Shown: positions 1 through 10,933, numbered from the stretch's first letter. The stretch is DNA of 64,000 nucleotides from Phaseolus vulgaris (GCF_000499845.2 NC_023758.2:15802927-15866926); one strand, 5' to 3'. Numbers and translations: made by a program. The notes: generated by a model from the letters alone, not told the origin.

Positions 1-1204
1 TCATCCAACAAGTCATCTAACCTAGGAATGGGATGCCTATATTTGATGGTAATGTTATTTATAGCGCGACAATCCGTACACATCCTCCATGTCCCATCTT
101 TTTTTAGGACAAGTATGACAGGCATAGCACATGGGCTCATGCTATCTTGTACCCACCCCTTAGCTAATAAATCCTCAACTTGTTGTTGAATTTCTTTGGC
201 CTCTTTGGGATTGGTCCTATATGCAGGGCGATTTGGTAAAGAAACCCCGGGCATGAAGTCTATTTGGTGTTCAATCCCTCTTAGAGGTGGTAAGCCTTTA
301 GGAGGATCTTGAAACACATCTTCATATTCCTTTACCAAATTGTCCAAACATGTGGGACTATCCTTAGTCGACTCACATTCAATAAGTCTAGGAATAGCTA
401 AAAAAATAGGCTTGTGAGTAACTATTACCTTTTTAACTTGTTGGGTAGATATGAGAAGGCTTCTCTTGGAACTTTGTTTATCATTTTCTTTCTCTCTCTT
501 TTCTCTCATTTTGACTTGGTCCTCATGCACTTCCTTTGGAGAGAGAGACTTAAGAATGACTTTGTGCCCATGGAAGTTAAAAGAAATTTTGTTGGTAAAG
601 CCATCATGAAAAACTTTTCTATCAAATTGCCATGGCCTACCTAAAAGAATATGAGTAGCTTCCATTGGAACAACATCACACAAGACCTCATCTTTATATT
701 TACCAATGGAAAATGTAATGAGGACTTGCTTGTTCACCACTAACTCACCCACCTCACTCAACCATTGTAACTTGTAGGGCTTGGCATGAGAGATGGTAGG
801 CAATCCAAGTTTGTCTACCACTCTTGTGCTTGCCACATTAGCACAACTCCCCACATCCACAATCAAAGAGCATACCCTATCATTAATAAGACACCTTGAA
901 TGAAAAATATTTTCTCTTTGAGTGTGATCAAAAGGTTTTAAAACTTGTCCAAGCATACGTCTTATTACTAATAGGTCACCCTCATGTGGGCTTTCACTCT
1001 CACTCTCACTTGGGGATCTAGAAGGTGAGGAATGTCTAGAAGATTCGGACTCATGCTCACTACCATCTACCCCATCATGCATATACATAGTTCGTTTGGA
1101 AGGGCAATTAGAAGCAATATGTCCATAGCTTAAGCATTTAAAACACTTCTTACTAGACGATTTAGGTGGAGATTTAGGCCTAGAAGTGGAAGTGGAAGGC
1201 TTAG
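1..1204 (-). CDS. Element B gag-pol, 3' portion (gag end, protease, start of RT)
   Basis: Read on the minus strand this continues the gag begun at 7589-6656. In order it holds a CCHC zinc knuckle, a retroviral-type aspartic protease segment (VCSLIVD.GSC core followed by a HILLGRPWQFD block), a linker, and the first RT block ([11 protein letters not shown] followed by [12 protein letters not shown]). It runs off the left edge of the window, so most of RT, RNase H and integrase are not seen. I met no stop codon in my reading, but did not verify every codon. Residues on either side of the inserted element A join in frame (FKPKESK then PSTST), with CTTAG duplicated. The family is Ty3/Gypsy, chromovirus-like by its protease and RT blocks. 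Confidence 0.8.
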
Positions 1205-1635
1205 TGATGAGAATCAACTAAAGGTGGCTTTTTATAATGAAGAACAAGATCATTCGCCTTCACATTTAAAGTTTTTCTTGTTAATCTTTGCAAAAGATAA
1301 AGCCCAAGCCCAAGCCCAAGCCCAAGAAGGCCAAAGCCCACAAAAGCCCAAAGACCATCCCATGAAGGGCAAGGCCAAGTTTTAAATAAATATTGTTTAG
1401 AAAGGTGCTTAGAGGAAAACATTAGAAACCTCTATTGTTAAAACATCTTTTAGTCTTTAGTTAAGAGTCTTAGGGGGGGTGTATTAGTAGATAGGTGTAG
1501 GAGTAAATAAGGAGGTGCCAAAGTGAGAGAAAGGATCACACCTTCCTCATGCCTTGTTTTAGGCGCAAATTCTAGAAGCTTTTTGGGAGGGAGTTTTTTT
1601 TGAATTTGTGTAGCTTACATTTCAGCACCTTAGGC

Positions 1636-1643
1636 TATAAATA
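1636..1643 (+). promoter_or_regulatory. TATA box of element A LTR
   Basis: TATAAATA in the middle of the LTR, the usual U3 promoter position. The same box is in the 3' LTR at 6071-6078. Transcription would start about 30 bp downstream, ahead of the short ORF at 1760-1822. Confidence 0.7.
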
Positions 1644-1759
1644 GAGGTGCTCTCTTTGTAAAATTCAGATTTGAATTTTATCTAAAGAAACTATACTCAA
1701 AATTGGAGTGAGCATTTGGAGAGCTTTGAGCTTCTTCTCTAGTCTTATCTTGAAGGACC

Positions 1760-1822
1760 ATGGTTTCCTCAAGTGGCGGCTTCCACACTCATCTAGGAGC
1801 ATCCATTCTTCTAGTGGCGTGA
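1760..1822 (+). other. 63-nt upstream ORF in element A LTR leader
   Basis: An ATG-to-TGA frame of 20 codons (MVSSSGGF...LVA) lies downstream of the LTR TATA box and far upstream of the gag ATG, so it would sit in the RNA leader. ORFs of exactly the same length occur at the equivalent place in LTRs B (9322-9384 minus) and B' (20201-20263 minus). It may affect translation or simply overlap a conserved AGTGGCG RNA block. No peptide function is claimed. Confidence 0.5.
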
Positions 1823-2215
1823 TCATCCAACCATTCCTCCATCTTCATGAGCATTCTTTTCTCCTTCCTTTCTTCTTCTTCAATTTGTTCTTATTGCCTT
1901 GAGTTTTGAGTTGTTTTTGTTTCGGTTCCTTTAATTTTCCAGCACCTATTTTCTGTTTTGGTTTTCTAAATTCTGTTCGGTACATTTGTTTGTGTTTTAA
2001 TTCTGTTCGGTCTTCTCTTTTATAATTCCTTTGTTGATTCAATTTGACAATATTTGGTTCATCCAAATGAGTTTGGGAATTGGTACTTGTTTTGGTGAGT
2101 TCTTGACTTAGAACCATGATCCAACTTCTAAGAAAGTGCCTCTTTATTTTCCAGCTCAAGGTGATTCCTCAAAGTGTCAAGAATCTTGTTCTATGTGGCT
2201 ATTGGAATCACATCA

Positions 2216-3558
2216 TGTGGTATCAGAGCCTTAGGTTCATTCTTGTTTAATTGTTGAGTTGTGTGCACTTTATTTCAAGAGCTCTTTTTAATTTCTTGCA
2301 ATTTCAGTTTCTGTTTTAGAATTGTATTTGAGTATTCTTGCTGTTTTTCTTTTGCTCCAAGTGTTTGTGGAAAGGTTTATGGCACTCATAATTCTTATGA
2401 GTATGGTTGCTCTTTTGGAATGGCATTATCCTTCCTAGAGTTTACCTTAAGCTTCCTTCCACTTGTTACAATTTGTGTTGTGTCTTTTAATTTTTGAATC
2501 ATGTCAAGTTTTGTCTTAGTCATGTTATTCCATATATGTCATTACTTCTAGTAGTATTTTTTTTTTGTTTTGATTGTTTCTTGCTTTGGTGTCATATAAT
2601 TTTCTGAATTGATGTTGATCCTTTGTGCATTTTCTTTTTAGAATTGAGTTCATACTTGTATTCTAGACCTATACAAGTTCCAATACATCATTTTCTATTA
2701 TGTCTTTGATAGTTCATCATTCTGTTTTTTATTCCTATTAGGATTCCTCTGTTTCTGAAAAGAGTGTTTACTGTTTTTCCTTATTTCAACTGATTTACGT
2801 ACTGTAAAATTCTGAAATTCTGGATTTGAGATATTCAAAGTGTTAGAAAAGAATAGAAAAAAGAATCATTCAAAAATATGAAGTACACAAAAAATGATAA
2901 ATAAAATAAAAAAAGTGTACATTCCTGCCGAAAAAATACGGTAATCTGGCAGCGATTTTAAAAAATTTATTTCTCTCAATTGGCTTACTGTTTTTAATTG
3001 ATTCCAGTGCCATTTTTGAGTTAACATCTTGAAGTTTCTGTGGTATAAATTTCATAATCCAGTTCGCTCTACAACGTTCCAGTTAAATCAGTGAATATCA
3101 AGCACAGTTTGCATAAAAAAAAAATTTTCCAGTAGCTAATATTTTTGTTTTCTTCATCTATTCTAGTGCTTTTCCTTAGGTATTCTTTTGTGTGCCTACT
3201 TTTCTCATTGAGTTCTTTATTTTTTTGATTGTCTTTCATTCTTACTCTTTGAGTTTGTCTTACATATAGTTTTCCTTTTGCAATTACCTTTCATTGCTTA
3301 TACCTTTTCTTGTTTGTCTTTATTGTTTCTTTGGTTTTGTGGTGGTTTGCTCTTAAGATTGGTGTGCTTGCTTTGACATATTTCATTTGAGGATTCCAAG
3401 GCCTCAAGATCAGATTGGTGCAAGAACATTATTTCTTTGAGAGTGTTATCTTTTCAGCCTTAGTTCATTTCGGCAGGTTCATTGCCAAAAGCTCACTGTT
3501 TTTTTGCTACTTTTTAACTTGTTTGCTGTTTTTGTGTGTTTGCTGTTTTTAATTACAA
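2216..3558 (+). other. 5' leader of element A with primer binding site
   Basis: An untranslated internal leader between the 5' LTR and the gag ATG. TGGTATCAGAGCC at 2218-2230 is complementary to the 3' end of plant initiator-Met tRNA and is the minus-strand primer site. The rest is T-rich and I see no gene in it. Part of it matches, inverted, the leader remnants at 7600-8922 (element B) and 57177-57498 (element M). Confidence 0.8.
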
Positions 3559-5820
3559 ATGGCTGGATTTTCAAGTGATGCATCATACAAGCAGAATTCT
3601 CCTTCCAAAGCTTCAATCCTTGGTGAATTACATGAAGCACAAAGAACTATTAGACGCTTGGAAGAGAAAATGCAAAAGATGGAGGTCCAACAAACTAGAC
3701 CATCTCCTTCTATCCATGATGGACATCATTCTCATAGACCATCTTCAAGAGCTTCTTCAAATGATGTTGGCCGTGAAGATGACCATAGGAGAAGGAGAAC
3801 TCCACCCCAATTCCTTGGACATAGACATCACAACCAAGGGGAGAGACCTCACTATGGCAATGGCTACTACCAAGATGCAAAGGCTAGGCTACCTTCGGTC
3901 AAGCTTCCTTGTTTCAATGGCTCAAGTGATCCTAATGTATATTTAGATTGGGAGGCTAAGTGTGAACAAATATTTGAGATCCATGAGATCCAAGATGAGC
4001 ATAAGCTTAAGCTAGCCACCCTAGAGTTTAGTGATTATGCCATGAAATGGTGGCATGGAATTGTAAAGGACATTATCTATCACAAGGGTCCTCCCGTGGA
4101 CTCTTGGAACTCTTTAAAGGATCAATTGCGCGCTAGATTTGTGCCCCCACATTTTAGGAAAGACCTCATGTTGAGACTCCAACGGTTTCAACAAGGCACG
4201 CTAAATGTGGATGAATATTATAAAGAGCTAGAAACGCTTGTGCTTAAAATTGAATTAGAGGAAAGTGAGGAAGCTATGATTGCTAGGTTTGTGAGTGGTC
4301 TTAGGAAGGATATTCAAGACTTTGTTGAGTTACAAGAGTATTCATCATTGGGCTCTTTAGTTCATCTTGCAATGAAGGTGGAAGCCCAACTTGCTAAGAA
4401 AAACTCTTTCAAAAATGCTTCCAATGATGGATACTACTCCAAGTCTTGGAGAACCAAAAATTCTTTTTCTAAACATCCTTCCAAAGATTCTTCTTTCAAA
4501 CCCAAGGATCCTACGCCATCTACTTCTAGGCCTAAATCCCCAATTAAATCGTCTAGTCAAAAGTGTTTTAAATGTTTGGGATATGGTCACATTGCTGCTA
4601 ATTGCCCTTCTAAAAGAAGTATGTACATGCATGAAGGCATTGTAGTTAGTGAGCATGATTCCACTTCACCTAGGCATTCTTCACCTTCTAGACCATCAAG
4701 TGAAAATGAGAGTGAAAGTCCTTGTGAAGGTGACTTATTGATGGTAAGACGTATGTTGGGCACAATTCCAAAATCTTTGAATGATACTCAAAGAGAAAAT
4801 ATTTTTCACACCCGATGTCTTATCAACAACAAGTTATGTTCCTTGATTATTGATGGGGGAAGTTGCACTAATGTGGCTAGTACAAGAGTTGTGGAGAAGT
4901 TAGCCTTACCCACTATCTCTCATACCAAGCCCTACAAATTACAATGGCTTAGTGAAGTAGGTGAAATCATGGTGAATAAACAAGTCCTCATTAACTTTGC
5001 TATAGGAAAGTATAAAGATGAGGTTTTATGTGATGTTGTGCCCATGGAAGCTTCTCATCTTCTTTTAGGAAGGCCTTGGCAATATGATAGACATGTTTTT
5101 CATGATGGCCTATCCAATACAATGTCTTTTTCCTTCCTAGGGCGCAAGGTTATATTAAAACCCCTCTCTCCCAAAGAGGTTCATGAGGACCAAATAAAAA
5201 TGAAAACTAAAAGAGAAAATGAGAAAGAAAAAGAAGTAAGTACTACACCGAGTCACACCATTTTCTCCTCTAAATCCATCATGTTGACTCGTGCTATACC
5301 TCAAATGGACCTTCCAAGGTCTTCTTCTTCTTTATCTTTTTCATTACCCAAGGTTCCTATTTCAACACCACCTTGGTTAAAATATGTTAGGGATGATTTT
5401 TTCATACCTCCTAATGGGTTTCACCATTTAAGAGGTCTTTTTCCAAAAAATATCATCATTCCCAAACAAATTTTTCCAACTTGGTCGATTCATAGGACCT
5501 CCTTTTCTGCAATCCCTTTGATTCCCTCTACTAAGTCATGTATTCCTTTTTTTTACTCTTTTGATTGTAAAAGTACACTGACTTTGTTATATGCAGGGAT
5601 TCAGAATTCGTGGGCGAATTCTCTCCAACTCGGGGAGTATGATGAGAATCAACTAAAGGTGGCTTTTTATAATGAAGAACAAGATCATTCGCCTTCACAT
5701 TTAAAGTTTTTCTTGTTAATCTTTGCAAAAGATAAAGCCCAAGCCCAAGCCCAAGCCCAAGAAGGCCAAAGCCCACAAAAGCCCAAAGACCATCCCATGA
5801 AGGGCAAGGCCAAGTTTTAA
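3559..5820 (+). CDS. Element A gag-protease polyprotein (pol deleted)
   Basis: A single intact frame of 753 aa. The N-terminal ~90 residues are charged, with a coiled-coil-like stretch. A retrotransposon gag domain follows (about 115-280, starting near KLPCFNGSSDPNVYLDWEAK), then a CCHC knuckle (CFKCLGYGHIAANC, about 335-348). Next is a retropepsin-like protease with CSLIIDGGSCTNVAS near 430 and HLLLGRPWQ near 495. Where RT should begin, the frame instead carries about 150 residues of linker and then the pol end (NSWANSLQLGEYDEN). The last 60 codons lie in the 3' LTR and include an AQAQAQAQ repeat. The start was chosen because MAGFSS aligns with MAHFSS of element B. An unbroken fused frame suggests the deletion preceded, or was tolerated during, recent transposition. 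Confidence 0.88.
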   Translation: MAGFSSDASYKQNSPSKASILGELHEAQRTIRRLEEKMQKMEVQQTRPSPSIHDGHHSHRPSSRASSNDVGREDDHRRRRTPPQFLGHRHHNQGERPHYGNGYYQDAKARLPSVKLPCFNGSSDPNVYLDWEAKCEQIFEIHEIQDEHKLKLATLEFSDYAMKWWHGIVKDIIYHKGPPVDSWNSLKDQLRARFVPPHFRKDLMLRLQRFQQGTLNVDEYYKELETLVLKIELEESEEAMIARFVSGLRKDIQDFVELQEYSSLGSLVHLAMKVEAQLAKKNSFKNASNDGYYSKSWRTKNSFSKHPSKDSSFKPKDPTPSTSRPKSPIKSSSQKCFKCLGYGHIAANCPSKRSMYMHEGIVVSEHDSTSPRHSSPSRPSSENESESPCEGDLLMVRRMLGTIPKSLNDTQRENIFHTRCLINNKLCSLIIDGGSCTNVASTRVVEKLALPTISHTKPYKLQWLSEVGEIMVNKQVLINFAIGKYKDEVLCDVVPMEASHLLLGRPWQYDRHVFHDGLSNTMSFSFLGRKVILKPLSPKEVHEDQIKMKTKRENEKEKEVSTTPSHTIFSSKSIMLTRAIPQMDLPRSSSSLSFSLPKVPISTPPWLKYVRDDFFIPPNGFHHLRGLFPKNIIIPKQIFPTWSIHRTSFSAIPLIPSTKSCIPFFYSFDCKSTLTLLYAGIQNSWANSLQLGEYDENQLKVAFYNEEQDHSPSHLKFFLLIFAKDKAQAQAQAQEGQSPQKPKDHPMKGKAKF

Positions 5821-6650
5821 ATAAATATTGTTTAGAAAGGTGCTTAGAGGAAAACATTAGAAACCTCTATTGTTAAAACATCTTTTAGTCTTTAGTTAAG
5901 AGTCTTAGGGGGGGTGTATTAGTAGATAGGTGTAGGAGTAAATAAGGAGGTGCCAAAGTGAGAGAAAGGATCACACCTTCCTCATGCCTTGTTTTAGGCG
6001 CAAATTCTAGAAGCTTTTTGGGAGGGAGTTTTTTTTGAATTTGTGTAGCTTACATTTCAGCACCTTAGGCTATAAATAGAGGTGCTCTCTTTGTAAAATT
6101 CAGATTTGAATTTTATCTAAAGAAACTATACTCAAAATTGGAGTGAGCATTTGGAGAGCTTTGAGCTTCTTCTCTAGTCTTATCTTGAAGGACCATGGTT
6201 TCCTCAAGTGGCGGCTTCCACACTCATCTAGGAGCATCCATTCTTCTAGTGGCGTGATCATCCAACCATTCCTCCATCTTCATGAGCATTCTTTTCTCCT
6301 TCCTTTCTTCTTCTTCAATTTGTTCTTATTGCCTTGAGTTTTGAGTTGTTTTTGTTTCGGTTCCTTTAATTTTCCAGCACCTATTTTCTGTTTTGGTTTT
6401 CTAAATTCTGTTCGGTACATTTGTTTGTGTTTTAATTCTGTTCGGTCTTCTCTTTTATAATTCCTTTGTTGATTCAATTTGACAATATTTGGTTCATCCA
6501 AATGAGTTTGGGAATTGGTACTTGTTTTGGTGAGTTCTTGACTTAGAACCATGATCCAACTTCTAAGAAAGTGCCTCTTTATTTTCCAGCTCAAGGTGAT
6601 TCCTCAAAGTGTCAAGAATCTTGTTCTATGTGGCTATTGGAATCACATCA
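5640..6650 (+). repeat. 3' LTR of element A
   Basis: The same length as the 5' LTR (1,011 bp) and indistinguishable from it by eye. It directly follows the purine tract and is followed by target duplication CTTAG at 6651-6655. The gag-protease frame terminates inside it at 5820. Confidence 0.93.
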
Positions 6651-7589
6651 CTTAGACTCTTTAGGTTTGAATGTAGAGTCCTTAGAAGGGATATTTGAAA
6701 AAGAGTTATTTTTATTTTTCCAAGAAGAGTGGTAGTAGTTATCCTTAGAAGAATTTTTGAAAGCATTTTTCCTTGCAAGTTGATTTTCAATTTTACTAGC
6801 AAGGTGCACCACATTTTCCAAAGAAGAATATTCTTGCAACTCTACCACGTCTTGAATGTCCCTTCGAAGGCCACTCACAAACCTAGCTATCTTAGCTTCC
6901 TCACTCTCATCCATATTAATTCGAATTAAAAGCCTGTCTAGTTGTTTAAAGTAATCATCCACACTTAGCGTGCCTTGATGAAACCGTTGGAGTTTCAACA
7001 TTAGGTCTTTCCTAAAGTGTGGGGGTAGGAATCTAGCGCGTAAACATGCTTTCAAATCGTTCCAAGAGATCACGGGCAGCCTCTTGTGTAGGTCAATGTC
7101 CATGAGATATTGATGCCACCATTGCATGGCATAGTCCAAAAATTCTAAAGAAGCTAATCTAACCCTATGCTCATCTCTAACCCCATTTACATCAAAAATT
7201 TGCTCAACCTTAGCCTCCCATCCTAAGTATACATTGGGATCACTTTCACCACTAAAGCTAGGAAGTTTTACATTAGGAGAACAAGGGCCAACCACATGTT
7301 GGCGCCTCTCTTCATGGTGATGATGCCTTGGCCGTGCATTGTCTTCATAATAACCATGAGAAGAATGAGAATGTCTTGAAGAATGCCGAAGAGGAGGATG
7401 AGGTCTTCTCTCCCGGTTTTGATGGATTTCTTCACGGCTTAACTCCAAACTTTGGAGCCTTGCCTCCATTTGTCTTATCACATCAAGATAGTGAGCATTG
7501 GATTGCTTGGCATTCTTTAAGTCTTCAAAAAAGGCTGCCTTTTGAGGTGAGCAAGGTTTGGAGGATTCTCCACTAGAAAAATGAGCCAT
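6651..7589 (-). CDS. Element B gag, N-terminal portion
   Basis: Minus-strand gag of the host element, from an ATG at 7589 (MAHFSSGESS) to the A insertion. It contains a glutamate/arginine-rich N-terminus and the gag core (KLPSFSGESDPNVYLGWEAK), then FLPPHFRKDLMLKLQRF and RFVSGLRRDIQDVVELQEYS. It is clearly homologous to gag of element A but diverged. The frame continues upstream of the ATG without a stop; the internal Met was preferred because it lines up with A. It continues at 1204-1 across the A insertion, with CTTAG counted once. Confidence 0.85.
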
Positions 7590-8922
7590 GATCAAAAAAT
7601 ACAAAAACAGAAACAAACAGTGAAAGAAACTTGTTAGACAAATAAAGTGAGATATAGGTTGTTGGAAAATGCCCAAGAAAGTACTCAAACCACTCCAAGA
7701 AAGGATTCTGTCCTCAACCAAGCCTTTCTTGTGGAATGGAGGAACTTCAAATGAAACAATGTCACAGCAAACCAACTTACTTAAAAACAAGTCTCCACAA
7801 AACTTTTAGAAGAACAAAAAGACAAGCAAGAAAAGGTATAAACAAGAAAAGCTAAACCAAAAACAGAAAGCAATGTATGACAAATTAGAAAAGAATATGA
7901 ATGAAAGACAAGCAAGAAAATAAGGAACTCAATGAATAAAGAAGGCACACCAAAAGAGTCCTAAAGAAAAGTGCTAGAGTAGATTAAAGAAAACAGAAAA
8001 CAGCTACTGGAAAAAAAAAAAATTTAATGCAAACTGTGCTAAGTTTACAGATTTAACTGGAATGATTAAAAGCGAACTGGAAAGTGAAAATTTAACCACA
8101 AAAACTTCAATGTCTTAACTCAATAATGGCACTGGAATGAGGCAAAAACAGTAAGCCAATTGAGAGAAATAAATTTTTCAAAATTGCTGCCCAATTACCG
8201 TATTTTTTTTGGCAGAATTGTACATTTTCCGTATTTTATTTATCATTTTTTGTGTACTTGGAATTTTTGAGTACTTCTTTTTGCTATGGTTTTTGAAGAA
8301 TGTAAATCCAAATTTTCACAAATTTCCCATGAGCCAATTAATTGCAGTAAATTGAAAACAATAGCACGTTTGTAAGAAAACAGAGGAGCCTATTTAGGAA
8401 TGAAAAACAGTATGATGAACTAACAAAGACATAATGGAAAGTATGTAAAGGAACTTGTATAGAATGAGAATACAAGCATGAACTCAAATCTAAAAATGAA
8501 AATGCACAAAGGATCAAGCAATAAACTCAAAAACAGAAAGTAAACCAAAGCAAGAAACAAGCAAAGCAATAAAAGTACTACAAGAAGTAATGACATTTAT
8601 GGAATAACATGACTAAGACAAAACTTGACATGATTACAAAATTAAAAGACATATCACAAGATATAACAACAAGTGAAAGGAAGCTTAAAGTCAGCTCTAG
8701 GAAGGAGAGTGCCATTCCAAAAGAGCAGCCATACTCATATGAACAATGAGTGCCATAATCCTTTTCACAAACACTTGGTGTAACAAAAGAAAAACAGCAA
8801 GAAAACTCAAAATAAATCCTAAAACAGAATGGTAAACAACTTGAATTAAAGAGCTCTTGAAAGTAAAGTGCAATACAACTCAAAATTTAAGCAAAAAACA
8901 AGCCTAGACTCTAGATACCACA
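7590..8922 (-). other. 5' leader of element B with primer binding site
   Basis: The untranslated leader between the B LTR and gag. On the minus strand, TGGTATCTAGAGTCT (8906-8920) is the tRNA-Met-like primer site, two bases from the LTR. I see no gene in it. Parts match the A leader and the M remnant. Confidence 0.75.
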
Positions 8923-9869
8923 TGATGTGAATGCAATAACAAGAATACATGATTCTTTGACATTCTTAGGAGCAACTTGAGTTGGTCATGAAATGGCACT
9001 TTACTTAGAATTGGATCAATGTTCTAATTCAAGAACTCACCAAGACTTTGCACCAAACCAAAGCTCATATGGAAGTCCATATATTGTCAAATGGAATCAA
9101 ACAACAAGGAATGAAGAACAACAATTGAAAACCGAACAGAATTGAAAGGTAAAGCTACTGTACCGAACAGAAATTGAAAGCTAAGCTAGGAAACACAAAT
9201 GTAATCGGTGGAAAAGAATGAAGAACACTAAACATGGTAAAATACCGAATGGAATTGAAAGAAATGAAAGGAAGAAAACTTATGGAGTGAAGCTTGCTGG
9301 ATTGAGACTTGGAAAATGTAGTCACGCCACTTGGAGCCTTGTTCCAAGATAAGTGATAGAATGCCGCCACTTGAAGCTCACCATTGGCACACAAGATAAG
9401 GCAAAGGAAGAAGAAGACACAAGACTCACAATTTCTCTCTAAATTTGAGTATAGTCTCTCTACTTCTAATTTCCAAATCTGATTTGTACAAGGGCAACAC
9501 CTTTATTTATAGCCTATAAGGTGCTGAAATGCAAAGCCAAATGTGCCCCAAATGACACTCAAATTCGGCGCCAACTAGTGCATGAAGGAAGTGTGACTTT
9601 CCTTCCTAGTTTGGCACCTCCTAACTCCTATCTACACTCCCCCTAGCATCCCTTACTACTTACACACCTATTTATTACATCCGCACCCCTACTCTATAAA
9701 AGAAATAAGAAGAGCCATCCTTTGATACTCTTGTCCCAAAGCTCTTGCCATGCTCCTAGTGATTCGTTGGGCTTGGGCCCCTTGTTGGGCTTGGGCCCCT
9801 TTTTGGGCTTGGGCCCCTTGTTGGGCTTGGGCTTCACGGGCTTGAGCCTCCTCTACTTGGTTTCCATCA
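8923..9869 (-). repeat. 5' LTR of element B (Ty3/Gypsy, minus strand)
   Basis: A 947-bp LTR with TGATG and CATCA ends. Its outer boundary was set by comparison with solo LTR B' (19803-20744): similarity stops at TTTCC(A/G)TCA in both. A TATA box (TATAAATA on the minus strand) lies at 9504-9511. The outer end encodes the pol tail, with repeats of the codons for GAQAQQ and an ITRSM-type motif. The 3' LTR partner lies outside the window, so its target duplication cannot be checked. Confidence 0.85.
9322..9384 (-). other. 63-nt upstream ORF in element B LTR leader
   Basis: 20 codons (MVSFKWRHS...LQVA, stop TGA) on the minus strand downstream of the LTR TATA box. It has the same length and position as the short ORFs in A and B'. 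The middle is in a different frame from A because of compensating single-base indels. Confidence 0.5.
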
Positions 9870-9889
9870 CTAGATCCTCAGCTCAATCA

Positions 9890-10797
9890 TGATGTGAATA
9901 TGGAATAGAAAGAAGAGACAGTCCTTTGGAAACTTGAAGCAGAAGCGCAAAACATGCCTCTAGGCACAAACATGACCAAAGAAGAGGTGGAGCTCGTCCT
10001 CAGGGTACTAACAAAGAATCGAGACTTGTTTGCTTGGATGGAGGCATATATGTCATGTATAAATCCTCGCATAATCTCGTATAGGCTATTGATATGCAAG
10101 GAAGGGAAACATGTCACCATAAAAAAGTAAGACTCAAATAAGAAAGAAGGTTAACAGCGAAGGAAGAAGTGTAAAAGATCTTAAGGGCAGGCTTCATCCA
10201 AGAAGTACATTATACAACTTGCGGGAAAATATAGTCCTAATGAAAAATAATAATGGACAATGGTGAATATGCACAGACTACACAGAACTCAATAAAGCAT
10301 TGTCGAAAGACGTCTACCCATTCGTAGCGTAGACCGACTTTTGGATGGCACCGTCGAGCACAAGCTGTTGAGCTTCCATGATGCATACTAGGGATATAAT
10401 AAAATCCCCATGTATGTTAAGGATAAGGAAAATACGACATTCTTGACCAAAATAACAAATTTTTGTTATGAAGTAATGTTTTTCAGCCTTAAGAACATCA
10501 GAGTAACCTACCCACCACTGATGGTTCAGGTTTGTAAGGAATAAATAGGAAAAACTGTAAAAGTGTATGTCAATTACATGATAGTCAAGTCTGATACCAT
10601 AGAGTAACATATGGCCGACCTCGCATAGGTCTTCAACAACTCCATAAGTATCAAATGAGGTTTAACTCAAAGAAATGTGTCTTTGAGGTTGAATGGGAGG
10701 AATTTTTAGGCTTCATATTAACACACCGAGGCATTGATGCAAACCCAAACAAATGTCAAACAATAATGATAATGTGGAACTCAAGGAACTTGAAGGA
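9890..10797 (+). pseudogene. Element H: decayed Tat-like Gypsy RT, first part
   Basis: Plus-strand translation in several frames shows the Tat/Retand-type pol order: NRDLFAWMEAYM, then a degraded primer-grip region, a WT..CTDYTELNKA-like block, a YVDDMIVKSDTI-like block (frameshifted), and FNSKKCVFEVEWEEFLGF with LTHRGIDANP. Several stops and frameshifts are present, so it is dead. It begins just right of the B LTR and is cut at 10797 by solo LTR G. No LTR belonging to it was recognised. Confidence 0.75.
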
Positions 10798-10819
10798 TGT
10801 ACCGTCCCGTACCCGGGCG

Positions 10820-10864
10820 TTGACAAAGTCAAGGTCAAAGTCAACGTCGGGGGTCAAAGTCAAC
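10820..10864. promoter_or_regulatory. Cluster of five W-boxes at the edge of solo LTR G
   Basis: Within 45 bp the sequence contains one TTGACA and five GTCAA cores, each preceded by A or G. That makes five perfect TTGAC(C/T) sites on the minus strand. This is the binding element of WRKY transcription factors. It lies in the first 70 bp of the LTR, where U3 enhancers usually sit if the LTR is in plus orientation. Confidence 0.55.
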
Positions 10865-10933
10865 ATAAGGTGTCGCCTAGGTGAAGAGACGCCAAGTGCC
10901 AGCGTCGCCAAGAGGAAGCGTCGCCAAGGTCAA

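Larger units (their letters stand above)
1205..2215 (+). repeat. 5' LTR of element A
   Basis: TG...CA ends form a 5-bp inverted repeat (TGATG/CATCA). A TATA box (TATAAATA) is at 1636-1643. The first ~180 bp are coding in the 3' copy (end of the gag-pol frame), including a CAAGCC-type tandem repeat. An A-purine-rich run followed by TGTATTAG at 1480 mimics an LTR start but is internal to the LTR. Confidence 0.93.
1205..6650 (+). mobile_element. Element A: young, gag-protease-only Ty3/Gypsy LTR retrotransposon
   Basis: This is a complete insertion of 5,446 bp. The 1,011-bp LTRs (1205-2215 and 5640-6650) begin TGATG and end CATCA. The 5-bp target duplication CTTAG lies at 1200-1204 and 6651-6655. 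An initiator-Met primer site is at 2218-2230 and a purine tract (CGGGGAGTA) ends at 5639. The two LTRs looked identical across their length, so the insertion is recent. The internal region carries one 753-codon ORF with gag and protease, then jumps to the pol C-terminal tail; RT, RNase H and integrase are absent. It should need enzymes in trans. It sits in the gag of the related element B, in opposite orientation. Confidence 0.93.

Noticed and set aside
1305..1330. CAAGCC tandem repeats (and the GGGCTTGG repeats at 9770-9840) as a CRISPR-like or regulatory array
   Set aside because: They are in-frame codon repeats of the polyprotein tail; units are 6-18 bp without spacers.
1480..2215. LTR of element A starting at TGTATTAG after the GGGGGGG run
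   Set aside because: The identity between copies extends left to TGATGAG at 1205/5640, where the CTTAG duplications fit and a purine tract precedes. The G-run is inside the LTR.
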